From: Niabella soli DSM 19437
GTDB taxonomy: Bacteria > Bacteroidota > Bacteroidia > Chitinophagales > Chitinophagaceae
Direction of reading: 5' to 3'
Assembly: GCF_000243115.2 (NCBI RefSeq)
Contig: NZ_CP007035.1
Location: 2,418,001 to 2,482,000 of the forward strand
Length of the DNA: 64,000 nucleotides
In this document: piece by piece, positions 16,423-30,375 of the stretch
How the letters are laid out: every line of letters starts with the position of its first letter
How positions within the stretch are numbered: the first letter of the stretch is position 1
Made by a program: the position numbers and the translations under genes
The notes under the pieces: generated by a model
Told to the model about the DNA's origin: nothing
Seen by the model: the letters and a program-made list of their open reading frames with translations, nothing else
The model's database searches: none

Positions 16423-17610
16423 TTACTTAAGAATCTCAGTAACCTGACCCGCACCTACTGTACGTCCACCTTCACGAATCGCAAACTTCAAACCTTTTTC
16501 CATCGCGATCGGAGTGATCAGTTTAACGGTGATGGTTGTGTTATCACCCGGCATAACCATTTCAGTTCCTTCAGCTAAAGAAACCTCTCCGGTTACGTCT
16601 GTTGTACGGAAATAGAACTGAGGACGGTATTTGTTAAAGAACGGAGTGTGACGTCCACCTTCATCTTTGCTCAGTACATACACTTCAGCTTTGAATTCAG
16701 TGTGCGGAGTGATAGAACCTGGCTTACAGATTACCATACCACGACGGATCTGAGTTTTTTCAATACCGCGTAACAGCAGACCTGCGTTATCACCAGCTTC
16801 ACCTTCATCAAGGATCTTACGGAACATTTCAACACCTGTTACAGTAGAAGTCAATGGTTTTTCCATCAGACCTACGATTTCTACAGCTTCACCGGTTTTA
16901 ACTTTACCTCTTTCGATACGACCAGTAGCAACGGTACCACGACCAGTGATAGAGAATACGTCCTCAACACTCATCAGGAACGGAAGATCGATCGGACGGG
17001 GAGGCAGGGGAATATAGCTGTCAACAGCATCCATCAGTTCAGTGATCGCACCAATCCATTTTTCGTCACCAGCTAAAGCACCGGTAGCAGAACCTTTGAT
17101 GATTGGAGTGTTGTCGCCATCGAAACCACGTTTTGTTAACTCATCACGTACTTCCATTTCAACCAGATCCAACAGTTCAGGATCATCCACCAGGTCAACT
17201 TTATTTAAGAAAACCACCATTTTAGGTACACCAACCTGTGCAGCCAAAAGGATGTGTTCTTTTGTTTGAGGCATTGGACCATCTGTAGCAGCTACTACCA
17301 GGATAGCACCATCCATCTGAGCAGCACCAGTGATCATATTTTTAACGTAGTCGGCGTGACCGGGACAGTCTACGTGTGCATAGTGACGGGTAGCTGTTTC
17401 ATATTCCACGTGTGCGGTATTAATGGTAATACCTCTTTCTTTTTCTTCAGGTGCTCCATCAATATCGTCATATTTTTTTGCCTGCGCCAAACCTTTTTTT
17501 GCAAGAACTTCGGTAATAGCGGCAGTCAAAGTGGTTTTACCATGGTCAACGTGACCAATGGTACCAATGTTTACGTGGGGTTTCTCCCTCTTAAAGGTCT
17601 CTTTTGACAT
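16423..17610 (-). CDS. tuf: Elongation factor Tu
   Basis: GTPase that delivers aminoacyl-tRNA to the ribosome. The 395-residue protein has the GTP-binding motifs GHVDHGKTT (residues 18-26), [14 protein letters not shown] (switch I), DCPGHADYV (switch II) and NKVD, and the C-terminal domains with [13 protein letters not shown] and the end [10 protein letters not shown]. It lies between tRNA-Thr(GGT) and tRNA-Trp on the minus strand, as in other Bacteroidota. Confidence 0.99.
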   Translation of the reverse strand: MSKETFKREKPHVNIGTIGHVDHGKTTLTAAITEVLAKKGLAQAKKYDDIDGAPEEKERGITINTAHVEYETATRHYAHVDCPGHADYVKNMITGAAQMDGAILVVAATDGPMPQTKEHILLAAQVGVPKMVVFLNKVDLVDDPELLDLVEMEVRDELTKRGFDGDNTPIIKGSATGALAGDEKWIGAITELMDAVDSYIPLPPRPIDLPFLMSVEDVFSITGRGTVATGRIERGKVKTGEAVEIVGLMEKPLTSTVTGVEMFRKILDEGEAGDNAGLLLRGIEKTQIRRGMVICKPGSITPHTEFKAEVYVLSKDEGGRHTPFFNKYRPQFYFRTTDVTGEVSLAEGTEMVMPGDNTTITVKLITPIAMEKGLKFAIREGGRTVGAGQVTEILK

Positions 17611-17731
17611 TGTTATCTTTTTTTAATTGTTTTTATAATTGTTTATGCTATGAACGCGTCCAACCGGGGTCAGATGCTCATTCGTTTTAAATCGTTTGTT
17701 TGTGTTACAGCATCTAATATAAAAAAAGAAG

Positions 17732-17803
<72 letters not shown>

Positions 17804-17884
17804 GATCTCAGTTGATAGCCCTGGACCTGGCCTTACACAAATCCCCGCCCTTCGCGGGACAGGCTCAACTACAAACGAAACAGA

Positions 17885-18103
17885 GCGGGAGACGAGGCTT
17901 CCCGCACGGCGGGACCACCTATAAGCCTGGACTCGACCAAACGGCTACCAAATCTTCCGCAAAAAATTCTTATAAAGAACTATTTACTTCGTGAGCGGGA
18001 GACGAGGCTTCCCGCTTCGCGGGACCACCTATAGGCTTGAACGCGACCAAACGGCTACCAAATCTTCCACAAAAATTCTTATAAAGAATTGTTTACTCCG
18101 TGA
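17885..18103. repeat. Two tandem 110-bp repeats derived from the neighbouring tRNA-Gly
   Basis: Copies begin at 17885 and 17995, and the functional tRNA-Gly begins at 18104, so the period is 110 and 109 bases. Each copy starts gcgggagacgaggct and later reads ccacctata and gctaccaaat, as in the tRNA-Gly gene (plus-strand view), but the T loop has been replaced by a hairpin (tcccgc ... gcggga), the anticodon region has diverged (no GGA left) and the 5' half of the tRNA is lost. The rest of each unit is a spacer with its own small palindrome (aattcttataaagaatt in copy 2). The copies cannot fold as working tRNAs. Confidence 0.8.
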
Positions 18104-18175
18104 GCGGGAGACGAGGCTCGAACTCGCCACCTATAGCTTGGAAGGCTATCGCTCTACCAAATGAGCTACTCCCGC
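18103..18175 (-). tRNA. tRNA-Gly (TCC anticodon)
   Basis: Acceptor arms GCGGGAG and CTCCCGC pair fully. The anticodon loop is TTCCAAG between GATAGCC-type stems, giving TCC. D arm and T arm (GTTCGAGCC) are intact. Two decayed tandem copies lie immediately downstream in the transcription direction (17885-18103). Confidence 0.96.
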
Positions 18176-18180
18176 TTAAT

Positions 18181-18315
18181 CAATGTGAAAAATATGGAAA
18201 TATGAAGATGTGGAAATGGACCTCATATCACAAAACAAATTTCACAATTTTAAAGAACTACAAATATGCGTGCCGTTTTTCACACTTACACATCAGCACA
18301 TTTACACATTTATTC
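18181..18315. repeat. Imperfect inverted repeat of 'atgtggaaatg / catttacaca' units between tRNA-Gly and tRNA-Tyr
   Basis: The left part (gtgaaaaatatggaaatatg, gatgtggaaatgg) and the right part (ttcacacttacacatcagc, acatttacacattt) can pair imperfectly. The same kind of units occurs at 44752-44832 and 45708-45775, so this is a dispersed family rather than a feature of the tRNA operon. Confidence 0.5.
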
Positions 18316-18317
18316 TG

Positions 18318-18400
<83 letters not shown>

Positions 18401-18486
18401 TTTTCTAGTTAGCCGGTTTACAGGTTTAAATGCTGACAAGGAGTACCTTGTTAACTTATAAACCCATCAACTTTTCAACTAAAATG

Positions 18487-18559
18487 AGCCGAAGAAGGGA
18501 GTCGAACCCGCGACCTGCTGATTACAAATCAGCTGCTCTACCAACTGAGCTACTTCGGC
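18487..18559 (-). tRNA. tRNA-Thr (TGT anticodon)
   Basis: Acceptor arms GCCGAAG and CTTCGGC pair fully; the anticodon loop TTTGTAA gives TGT. It is the first gene of the tRNA-tuf-secE-nusG transcript, with a promoter-like box 79 bases upstream. Confidence 0.96.
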
Positions 18560-18637
18560 TTATTTAAAGAACTTTTTTCTTCTTGAGTGTGCTTAAATTG
18601 ACCAAGCAAAACAAACCACCTCTCAAAATTTGGAAAG

Positions 18638-18645
18638 CAAAAGTA
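18638..18645 (-). promoter_or_regulatory. Candidate promoter box of the tRNA-tuf-secE-nusG operon
   Basis: Reads TACTTTTG (followed by C) on the minus strand, matching TAnnTTTG. It lies between the rpoC terminator and the first tRNA, where a new promoter is needed. No clear -33 TTTG was found. Confidence 0.45.
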
Positions 18646-18835
18646 AGGGAATTTCTTCATCTAATTAAATTTTGCTGCTTACTTTTTTTTATACTTTTTT
18701 TTACCCGGCCTTTTTAAAACCAGCAATACATCCCAAACAGCAAAAAAGCCTGGTTTTTAACCAGTTTGCCCCCGGCAAGGCCCTTTCCGGGCGCCTTTGC
18801 AGGTAGTAACTTTGCAAGGCCGTATATTAAAAAAA

Positions 18836-18860
18836 AGGAGCGGCTTTGAAAGCCGCTCCT
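18836..18860 (-). terminator. Rho-independent terminator of rpoBC
   Basis: Perfect 12-base-pair stem (aggagcggcttt / aaagccgctcct) with a one-base centre, followed on the minus strand by eight T residues. It lies 40 bases after the rpoC stop and cuts rpoBC off from the tRNA-tuf block. Confidence 0.9.
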
Positions 18861-18865
18861 GGTAT

Positions 18866-18898
18866 AAACCTATAAGGTTTCCAAAACCTCATAGGTTT
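18866..18898. repeat. Hairpin directly after rpoC, related to the argC hairpin
   Basis: Arms aaacctataaggttt and aaacctcataggttt pair with one mismatch. It begins one base after the rpoC stop codon. The sequence is close to the hairpin at 3240-3268 (acctgtgaggttt). With 18836-18860 it makes a double hairpin at the end of the rpoBC transcript. Confidence 0.65.
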
Positions 18899-18899
18899 G

Positions 18900-21800
18900 T
18901 TATTCTTCTTCATCGAAGGACATTGCTTCACGCGCTGTCTGCAACAATTCATATTCTTCCTTGCTGCCTACGATCATGTTCTCAAACTCGCGCAAGCCCG
19001 TACCCGCAGGGATATGGTGCCCGGTGATCACATTCTCTTTTAGCCCCATCATATCATCCGCTTTACCGTGGATGGCCGCCGACGAAAGTACTTTCGTAGT
19101 TTCCTGGAACGAAGCGGCAGAGATCCAGCTTTGTACCCCAAGAGAAGCCTTGGTAATACCTAACAACGTTGGAGCTGATGTAGCCGGCTGTGCATCACGG
19201 AATTCAACCGTTTTCTTGTCGTTACGACGCAATACGGAGTTCTCTTCGCGCAGTTCCCGCAGGCTGATGATCTGACCTGCACGGAGTTTTCCTGAATCAC
19301 CCGGATCGGTGATCACCTTCTTCTCGTATACAAAGTCGTTCTCATCCACAAATTCAAATTTATCTACCAGGTCATCTTCAAGGAAGCGGGTATCACCCGG
19401 ATCCACGATGCTTACTTTGCGCATCATCTGGCGCACGATCACCTCGATGTGTTTGTCGTTGATACGCACCCCTTGTAAACGATACACTTCCTGGATCTCA
19501 TTTACTACGTACTGCTGTACAGCAAATGGTCCCTGGATGGAAAGGATATCCTGCGGAGAAATTTGTCCGTCAGACATTGCAGTACCTGCTTTCACAAAGT
19601 CGCCATCCTGTGCCAGGATCTGTCTTGTTAAAGGAACCAGGTATTTGCGGGTTACGCCATCTTTTGCTTCGATGATGATCTCGCGGTTACCGCGCTTCAC
19701 AGCACCCATAGTAACCACACCATCGATCTCAGAAACCACAGCAGGATTGCTTGGGTTCCGTGCTTCGAACAATTCGGTTACACGAGGCAGACCCCCGGTG
19801 ATATCCTTCAGCTTACCTAAGATACGCGGTATTTTTACCAGCACCTTTCCGGCTTTTACCTCATCGCCGTCATCCAGCATCAGGTGGCTACCGGTAGGTA
19901 AGTTGTACGATTTATTTTCTTTACCTTCTACTACAATAGAAGGGATCTTTGTTTTATCGCGGGTTTCAATAACCACTTTCTCACGGTGACCGGTTTGTTC
20001 ATCTGCTTCTTCACGGTAAGTTACCCCTTCGATCACATTCTCAAACTTCAGTACCCCGTCAACTTCAGCAACAATTACGTTGTTGTAAGGATCCCATGAA
20101 CAGATCGCTTCCCCTTTGGTAACCTTATGTCCGTCTTTCACCAATAATGTAGAACCATAAGGAATATTATTAGTAATTAATAAACGGTCATTTTTGGTAT
20201 CAATGATCCGCGCTTCACCAGTACGGCCGATTACCACACGCACTTCATCGCCTTCGGCATTGGTTGTGATAACAGAGCGCACCCCGTCAAACTGGATCGT
20301 ACCATCAAACTTAGCAGCCAGTGTAGATTCTACTGAAGCAGAACCGGCCACACCACCCACGTGGAAGGTACGCAGGGTTAACTGGGTACCGGGCTCACCG
20401 ATGGACTGTGCGGCAATGATACCAACCGCATCGCCTTTTTGTGCCAGGATACCTGAAGCCAGGTTCTTACCATAGCACTTCACACAACAGCCGCGCTTGC
20501 TTTCGCAGGTCAGTACAGAACGGATCTCGATCGATTCAATTCCCGCCGCTTCAATCGCACGGGCTTTCTCAGCGGAGATCTCGGTACCAGCTTCCAGCAG
20601 TAATGTGTCTGATTGCGGATCATAAATATCGTGCAAGGACGTACGGCCTTCGATCCGGTCTGCCAGGTGCTCGATAATATCTTCGTTATCTTTTAAGGCT
20701 GAAATAGAAATACCACGCAACGTACCGCAATCTTCTTCAGTGATCACCACATCCTGGGCCACATCCACCAGACGACGGGTCAGGTAACCCGCATCCGCTG
20801 TTTTCAACGCCGTATCGGCCAAACCTTTACGCGCACCGTGGGTAGAGATGAAGTAATCCAATACATTCAGTCCGCCTTTAAAGTTAGACAGGATCGGGTT
20901 CTCAATAATCTCAGAACCGGTAGAGCCTGATTTCCGTGGCTTGGCCATCAATCCCCTGATACCCGCCAACTGCTTGATCTGCTGCTTGCTACCACGGGCT
21001 CCGGAATCCAGCATCATATAAACAGAGTTGAACCCTTGTTTATCGGTGCTTAGTTCGCGGATCAGCGTTTCTGTTAACCGGGTATCCACACGGCTCCAGA
21101 TATCCACGATCTGGTTATAACGCTCGTTGTTGGTGATCAATCCCATGTTATAGTTCTCCCACACTTCATCCACCTCTCCTTTCGCATTATCCAGCAATTC
21201 CTGTTTAATATCCGGAATGATCAGGTCATTGATACTAAAGGATAAACCACCCTGGAAGGCTGTACGGAATCCTAATTGTTTAATATCATCCAGGAATTTA
21301 GCGGTTTTAGGTACATCGGTAATCTCGATGATATCGCCGATGATCTCCCGCAAATTCTTTTTAGTCAGTAAGGCATTTACAAAACCTACTTCCTCTGGTA
21401 CATTCTGGTTGAAAATAACCCGGCCAACCGTTGTTTCCAGTAATTTATTTTCAAGCTCACCGGTCTTTTCATTACGCACCCGGGTCTTCACTTTGATCCA
21501 TGCATGCAGATCCACGCGCTTTTCATTTAAAGCGATGATCACTTCTTCTGCAGAATAAAAGGCTTTCCCTTCCCCGTTCACTTTTTCAGTTTCGGTAGAT
21601 TTTTTACCCTTGGTGATATAGTACAGTCCCAACACCATGTCCTGAGAAGGCAGCGTAATAGGCGTACCATTCTGTGGGTTCAGGATGTTGTGCGAAGCCA
21701 GCATTAACAACTGTGCTTCCAGGATTGCTGCATTGCTCAAAGGCACGTGCACCGCCATCTGGTCACCATCGAAATCCGCGTTGAACGCTGCGGTTACCAA

Positions 21801-23195
21801 TGGGTGTAGCTGGATCGCTTTACCTTCGATCAGCTTGGGCTGGAACGCCTGGATCGATAAACGGTGCAGTGTTGGGGCACGGTTTAACATTACCGGGTGT
21901 CCTTTTAAAATATTTTCCAGGATATCCCAAACCACCGCTTCTTTTTTATCCACCAGCTTACGGGCAGATTTCACGGTTTTTACGATACCTCTTTCAATTA
22001 ATTTGCGAATGATAAATGGCTTGAACAACTCTGCCGCCATATCTTTTGGCAGGCCGCACTCATGCATTTTCATTTCAGGGCCTACCACGATTACAGAACG
22101 ACCGGAGTAGTCTACACGTTTACCCAACAGGTTCTGACGGAAACGGCCTTGCTTTCCTTTCAGTACATCGCTCAATGATTTCAATGCACGACCGCCTTCG
22201 GCTTTAACGGCATTGGATTTTCTTGAGTTATCAAATAAAGAATCGATCGCTTCCTGGAGCATACGCTTTTCGTTACGCAGGATCACTTCAGGCGCTTTGA
22301 TCTCCATCAAACGTTTTAAACGGTTGTTACGGATGATCACCCGGCGATACAGGTCATTCAGATCAGAAGAAGCAAAACGACCACCATCCAAAGGAACTAA
22401 CGGACGCAGTTCCGGCGGAATAACGGGGATGTATTGCATCACCATCCACTCCGGACGGTTAGTGATTCTTGTATTGGCATCACGGAACGCTTCTACTACG
22501 CTCAAACGCTTTAAGGCGTCTGCTTTACGTTGCTGGGAAGTTTCAGTAGCCGCAGAGTTTCTTAAGTCAAAAGATAACTGATCCAGGTCGATGCGCTGCA
22601 ACAGGTCATGCACCGCTTCCGCACCCATTTTTGCAATGAATTTTTGAGGATCGTCATCCGGCAGGTACTGGTTGTCTTTGGGAAGCGTATCCAGGATGTC
22701 CAGATATTCTTCTTCTGTTAACAGATCGCCATAATTCTGACCTTTATCAGCACGTACCCCCGCTTGGATCACCACATATCTTTCGTAGTAAATGATGGTC
22801 TCTAATTTTTTAGAGCTCATCCCCAGCAGGTAACCGATTTTGTTAGGCAAGGATTTAAAATACCAGATATGCACTACAGGTACCACCAGTTTAATATGGC
22901 CCATGCGCTCGCGACGTACTTTCTTTTCAGTAACCTCTACACCGCAACGGTCGCACACAATACCTTTATAACGAATACGTTTATACTTTCCACAAGCACA
23001 TTCATAATCCTTAACGGGTCCGAATATTCTTTCACAAAACAAACCGTCCCGCTCCGGTTTGTAAGTACGATAGTTAATAGTTTCAGGCTTTAATACCTCA
23101 CCATGACTTTTCTCCAGGATCGTATCCGGAGAAGCCAAACCGATGGTGATTTTTGAAAACGCTGCCTTTGGGCGATTGTCTTTTTTAGTAGCCAT
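18900..23195 (-). CDS. rpoC: DNA-directed RNA polymerase beta' subunit
   Basis: Catalytic subunit of RNA polymerase, 1431 residues, normal for Bacteroidota. The N-terminal zinc ribbon is visible as [20 protein letters not shown]; the active-site Mg2+ motif is [16 protein letters not shown]; the bridge-helix/trigger-loop region contains [20 protein letters not shown] and [16 protein letters not shown]. The second zinc site is [13 protein letters not shown]. It follows rpoB by 95 bases, a gap that holds a long hairpin (23249-23287), and ends at two hairpins. Confidence 0.99.
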   Translation of the reverse strand: MATKKDNRPKAAFSKITIGLASPDTILEKSHGEVLKPETINYRTYKPERDGLFCERIFGPVKDYECACGKYKRIRYKGIVCDRCGVEVTEKKVRRERMGHIKLVVPVVHIWYFKSLPNKIGYLLGMSSKKLETIIYYERYVVIQAGVRADKGQNYGDLLTEEEYLDILDTLPKDNQYLPDDDPQKFIAKMGAEAVHDLLQRIDLDQLSFDLRNSAATETSQQRKADALKRLSVVEAFRDANTRITNRPEWMVMQYIPVIPPELRPLVPLDGGRFASSDLNDLYRRVIIRNNRLKRLMEIKAPEVILRNEKRMLQEAIDSLFDNSRKSNAVKAEGGRALKSLSDVLKGKQGRFRQNLLGKRVDYSGRSVIVVGPEMKMHECGLPKDMAAELFKPFIIRKLIERGIVKTVKSARKLVDKKEAVVWDILENILKGHPVMLNRAPTLHRLSIQAFQPKLIEGKAIQLHPLVTAAFNADFDGDQMAVHVPLSNAAILEAQLLMLASHNILNPQNGTPITLPSQDMVLGLYYITKGKKSTETEKVNGEGKAFYSAEEVIIALNEKRVDLHAWIKVKTRVRNEKTGELENKLLETTVGRVIFNQNVPEEVGFVNALLTKKNLREIIGDIIEITDVPKTAKFLDDIKQLGFRTAFQGGLSFSINDLIIPDIKQELLDNAKGEVDEVWENYNMGLITNNERYNQIVDIWSRVDTRLTETLIRELSTDKQGFNSVYMMLDSGARGSKQQIKQLAGIRGLMAKPRKSGSTGSEIIENPILSNFKGGLNVLDYFISTHGARKGLADTALKTADAGYLTRRLVDVAQDVVITEEDCGTLRGISISALKDNEDIIEHLADRIEGRTSLHDIYDPQSDTLLLEAGTEISAEKARAIEAAGIESIEIRSVLTCESKRGCCVKCYGKNLASGILAQKGDAVGIIAAQSIGEPGTQLTLRTFHVGGVAGSASVESTLAAKFDGTIQFDGVRSVITTNAEGDEVRVVIGRTGEARIIDTKNDRLLITNNIPYGSTLLVKDGHKVTKGEAICSWDPYNNVIVAEVDGVLKFENVIEGVTYREEADEQTGHREKVVIETRDKTKIPSIVVEGKENKSYNLPTGSHLMLDDGDEVKAGKVLVKIPRILGKLKDITGGLPRVTELFEARNPSNPAVVSEIDGVVTMGAVKRGNREIIIEAKDGVTRKYLVPLTRQILAQDGDFVKAGTAMSDGQISPQDILSIQGPFAVQQYVVNEIQEVYRLQGVRINDKHIEVIVRQMMRKVSIVDPGDTRFLEDDLVDKFEFVDENDFVYEKKVITDPGDSGKLRAGQIISLRELREENSVLRRNDKKTVEFRDAQPATSAPTLLGITKASLGVQSWISAASFQETTKVLSSAAIHGKADDMMGLKENVITGHHIPAGTGLREFENMIVGSKEEYELLQTAREAMSFDEEE

Positions 23196-23248
23196 TAGAT
23201 TATTTCTAATTTAGAATTTTTTTAAGTTGAAAATGTACCTTCCATAAA

Positions 23249-23287
23249 TTAAGTCCATGGACCATTGTCTATGGTCCATGGACTTAA
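23249..23287. repeat. Perfect 17-bp hairpin between rpoB and rpoC
   Basis: Arm ttaagtccatggaccat (23249-23265) pairs exactly with 23271-23287 around the loop tgtct. There is no T-run beyond a short one, and the hairpin lies inside the rpoBC transcript 4 bases after the rpoB stop. Its core (atggtccatgg) is shared with the repeats before tRNA-Trp near 16390-16412. Confidence 0.75.
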
Positions 23288-23290
23288 AAA

Positions 23291-27094
<3,804 letters not shown>

Positions 27095-27239
27095 ATATAT
27101 AAACCCGGTTTTTTTAATGATCGATTAGGGACAAAACAAAATCAGGATCACTTTTACTGCTAAAAGAAATCCATTGAAATTCAATTACTTGAACAGGTTT
27201 TGTTTAATCAAATTTTTATTGGCCAAAATAAAAGGAAGG

Positions 27240-27247
27240 CAAAGTTA
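27240..27247 (-). promoter_or_regulatory. Candidate promoter box of rpoBC
   Basis: Reads TAACTTTG (then C) on the minus strand, matching TAnnTTTG, with TTTC 20 bases upstream in place of the -33 TTTG. It would give a leader of about 140 bases. An own promoter is required because rplL no longer lies upstream. Confidence 0.5.
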
Positions 27248-27650
27248 CGAAAAACTTTGGAAAGAAGGAAACTTCTCACAATAATATTGCCAGAGTTATT
27301 CACAAACAATTTTTAAGATTATAAACTATTGATTGTAAATATCTTAAAAATACAAACTTTATAACAAAATCTGGTTATCAACAAGTTGGCCGGTACAGCT
27401 AAATTTCAGTGTCGCGGCGCTTCAGTGCGCTATTTTTTTGAACTGGAAATGCAGCGAATGATAAACCCCGTCCGTACCGGCACGGGCGGGCATTAAGAAC
27501 TAAGATGCTCATTAAACCGTTTCCTTAACGAGCTTAATATCTTAATGGTTTAAAAAAATTTCGTTGTGTGGCCTTCAGTCTGTCTCATAATAAAGTATTA
27601 CCTTCCTTTACAGATAACCCTCTTTTGTTAACCACCCTAAACCTCGCACC
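27248..27650. other. Gap between rpoB and the helix-hairpin-helix gene
   Basis: No gene seen. The stretch is AT-rich near rpoB. Around 27465-27490 is a GC-rich hairpin-like element (cccgtccgtaccggcacggg), and 27494-27555 holds two imperfect inverted copies of a 'taagatgctcattaa / ttaacgagcttaatatctta' sequence. These may be relics at one edge of the inserted segment. Confidence 0.4.
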
Positions 27651-28577
27651 ATGAAAAAGACACTGATCAAAGAGTACCTCCAATTTACAAAAAAGGAGCA
27701 GTTGGGCCTATTGGCATTGCTGACGATCATCCTTGTTTTCACGATCCTCCCCTTTATCAATCCCAGGTCAAAAACGATCGAAAAAGATCCGTTAGTTGAA
27801 AATGCTGTTGCAGAACTAAAGAATAAAACATCAAAGAACAATGATAACACAGGTAATTCTTACACCCGGGATGACCGTTACAATCGCTCTTTTTCCATTG
27901 CCGCGTCCAAAGGAAGGCTGTTTAATTTTGACCCGAATACCATTGACGAAGCTGGCTGGAAAGAATTGGGGTTAAGAGAACGCACCATTCGTACCATACT
28001 AAATTATCGCAGTAAAGGCGGGCGCTTTCGTAAACCCGATGATCTTCAGAAAATTTATGGGCTGCATACCGATGAATTTGAGCGGCTGAGGCCTTACATA
28101 GTTATCCGTGGTCAGCAGTTCAGTAGTCAGTCGCGACCGTTCCAAAAGCCGGATGCGCCCTCCTATCTGCCGCGTAAGGCTATCACTCCGATTGACATCA
28201 ATACCGCTGATACCTCCGCCTATATTGCGTTGCCGGGCATCGGTAGCAAACTGGCCGCAAGGATTGTTAATTTCCGGAACAAACTGGGCGGCTTTTACAG
28301 CATTGAACAGGTGGGCGAAACCTATGGGGTGCCTCCTGAAACTTTTGAAAGTATAAAACCCTATTTGCAGACCGGTGCCGGGGATATAAAAAAACTGGAT
28401 ATCAATGCGGCTACTTATGCGGAACTAAACGCCCATCCCTACATCAGCGGTAAGCTGGCGTATCTGATCGTTAAACAGCGCAAAACAACGCCCCTTGCAT
28501 CTGCCGAAGCATTGAAAGAGCTGGTTGCCCAAACCAATGATTCGTTCGAAAAAGTGGCTCCGTATATCAGCTTTTAA
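27651..28577 (+). CDS. Membrane-anchored helix-hairpin-helix DNA-binding protein (ComEA-like)
   Basis: A 308-residue protein. Residues 17-37 form one membrane segment (EQLGLLALLTIILVFTILPF), followed by a charged linker and three helix-hairpin-helix units: about residues 85-145 (FDPNTIDEAGWKELGL...), 180-240 (DINTADTSAYIALPGIGSKL...) and 250-305 (DINAATYAELNAHPYISGKL...). The middle unit keeps the canonical PGIG turn. This organisation is that of ComEA-type proteins, which bind incoming DNA at the cell envelope. It lies beside the Wadjet operon on the same strand, but a 321-base gap separates them. Confidence 0.85.
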   Translation: MKKTLIKEYLQFTKKEQLGLLALLTIILVFTILPFINPRSKTIEKDPLVENAVAELKNKTSKNNDNTGNSYTRDDRYNRSFSIAASKGRLFNFDPNTIDEAGWKELGLRERTIRTILNYRSKGGRFRKPDDLQKIYGLHTDEFERLRPYIVIRGQQFSSQSRPFQKPDAPSYLPRKAITPIDINTADTSAYIALPGIGSKLAARIVNFRNKLGGFYSIEQVGETYGVPPETFESIKPYLQTGAGDIKKLDINAATYAELNAHPYISGKLAYLIVKQRKTTPLASAEALKELVAQTNDSFEKVAPYISF

Positions 28578-28898
28578 TTCTATGTCGTTTACTCAAGCTT
28601 TCTCACTTAAAGGACGAAGTGTTTACAATTGTGATTGATTACCTGCAGAGAAGATAAAGTGAATGGTAAGTAGTGAATGGTGAATGGATTGTTCACGTTT
28701 AAAAAGACTGGGATTTTTTCGATTTAACCCCCATTCAATTTAAAATCTGTGCAGATCTGTGCTTTCTGTGAGAAAAAATCAGGATCAGCAAAATCAGCGG
28801 GCTAATAATCCACAAAAAGACCACATCGTTTTTTACTGATTTCCTTTTATAAACAGAATCCTGTATTTTGCGCGCCCCCTTTTTAAGGGTTGCTTATA
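28578..28898. other. Gap between the helix-hairpin-helix gene and jetA
   Basis: No gene seen. It contains repeated 'gaatggtaagtagtgaatggtgaatgg' units (about 28660-28690) and a stretch with the wording 'atctgtgcagatctgtgc ... aatcagcggg' (about 28745-28802), a type of dispersed sequence often seen between Bacteroidota genes. Just before jetA is tattttgcgcg (28864-28874), one base short of a TAnnTTTG box. Confidence 0.4.
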
Positions 28899-30368
28899 AT
28901 GACGAAAGAGAATATTGGCACACTGATACAACTCTCCCCTGCCCTGCAAATGCTCCGGCTGCGGAATGCAGGCTGGGTATTGCCTTTTTTATTTGAAGCC
29001 TTTAAAGAAAGCCGGAAAATGGTGCTCCGCGAAGACGAATTGATCACAAAACTTTCGGAAACGCTGAGTCTGATTGCAGACGGCACGGAGGACCTGGAAG
29101 AAGCCCGCATCGAATTTGGAGAAGATGAGGAAAGCCGCAGCCGCAAATACCTGGTTAACTGGGTACAAAAACGGATCCTTCAGGACTTCCCCGATACGGA
29201 AGGACATACCAACTACCAACTGAGCGCTTACACCGAAAAAGTATTTCAATGGATGCAAAACCTCCAGGCCGGTCAGCACCATGTAGGTACGGAAAGCCGG
29301 TTTAAAATGCTGTTTAGTTCGCTGCGCGATATGGTGGAAAATACCGAAGATGATCGTGAAAAGAAATTACAGCAGCTTAAAGACCGCAAAGCCGAACTGG
29401 ATAAAGAAATTAAAGCGCTGGAAATGGGCGTGGCGCCACAGCGCTACAACAATGCCCAGGTACAGGAACGGCTCGACTTATTTATCAAACTCTGTTATGA
29501 GCTGATCGGTGATTTTCGGGAGGTGGAAGACAATTTTAAACAGATCCACCGCAATATTGTAGAACAGCACACAAAGGCGGAACAAAACAAAGGCGCCATC
29601 CTGGGCTTTGCCTTTGAATCCTATGATGCCCTGCGGGGCAGCAACCAGGGGAAAAGTTTTTATGCGTTCTGGGATTTCCTCATCTCACGCAGCGGGCAGG
29701 AAAACTGGCGCCAGCTTACCGAGCAATTATTACAACTTTTACAAGACCGCGAACTGGAAGCCGACACTGATTTCCTGCGCAATATCAAATCCTTTTTGCT
29801 GGAACAGGGAAAAGCCGTGTACGAAGCCAATGATAAGATGGCGGAAAAGCTCAGTCGCATTATCAGTGAAAAAGAAATCGCCCGGCATCGCAGGCTGCGG
29901 CAACAGATCAGCAATATCAAAGAATTGATCTTTGACCTCATGGAGGACGAAACAGTTACCGCCGGCATCCCGGTAACGGACCCCGTTGAGATAAAAATTG
30001 CAATGGACCGCAAGCTGGTGCTGGAGCAAAAGACAATCGCGGGCACGCTGAAACAACCAATTGCAGGCATTGAAAAAATTGAGGATGTGGACCGCTTCAA
30101 CCGGCTACTCAACACCAGCTTTATTGACAAAAAGATACTGTGGAGGAAAGTAGAAGAAGTATTGCAAAAAAAACAAACCGCTACGCTGAAGGAAATTATC
30201 GAGACCACCTCTCTGGACAATGGCCTGGCAGAGGTGATCAGCTATTACAGCTTCCTTCGCGAAAAAGCGAAACACGTGCAGGTGCTGGCTGATACCACAG
30301 AACTGATTCCTATTGACAAAGCAGCCACCAAATTCGTGGAAGTGCCTTACTTGTTATTCAGTAAATAA
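28899..30368 (+). CDS. jetA: Wadjet type I defence protein JetA (DUF3375, kleisin-like)
   Basis: First gene of a four-gene SMC-type plasmid-defence operon. JetA is the MukF-like kleisin subunit that bridges the JetC motor. The protein (489 residues) shows the JetA/DUF3375 look: an N-terminal winged-helix region (LIQLSPALQMLRLRNAGWVLPFL), a long charged helical middle (EKKLQQLKDRKAELDKEIKALE), and a C-terminal winged-helix part ending PYLLFSK. The ATG at 28899 was chosen over a TTG at 28890. It ends 7 bases before jetB. Assignment rests on gene order, sizes and the JetC/JetD motifs. Confidence 0.9.
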   Translation: MTKENIGTLIQLSPALQMLRLRNAGWVLPFLFEAFKESRKMVLREDELITKLSETLSLIADGTEDLEEARIEFGEDEESRSRKYLVNWVQKRILQDFPDTEGHTNYQLSAYTEKVFQWMQNLQAGQHHVGTESRFKMLFSSLRDMVENTEDDREKKLQQLKDRKAELDKEIKALEMGVAPQRYNNAQVQERLDLFIKLCYELIGDFREVEDNFKQIHRNIVEQHTKAEQNKGAILGFAFESYDALRGSNQGKSFYAFWDFLISRSGQENWRQLTEQLLQLLQDRELEADTDFLRNIKSFLLEQGKAVYEANDKMAEKLSRIISEKEIARHRRLRQQISNIKELIFDLMEDETVTAGIPVTDPVEIKIAMDRKLVLEQKTIAGTLKQPIAGIEKIEDVDRFNRLLNTSFIDKKILWRKVEEVLQKKQTATLKEIIETTSLDNGLAEVISYYSFLREKAKHVQVLADTTELIPIDKAATKFVEVPYLLFSK

Positions 30369-30375
30369 AGAAAAA

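Noticed and set aside
17885-18175. CRISPR array
   Set aside because: Only three units of 110 bases with no variable spacers; the units derive from tRNA-Gly and there are no cas genes.
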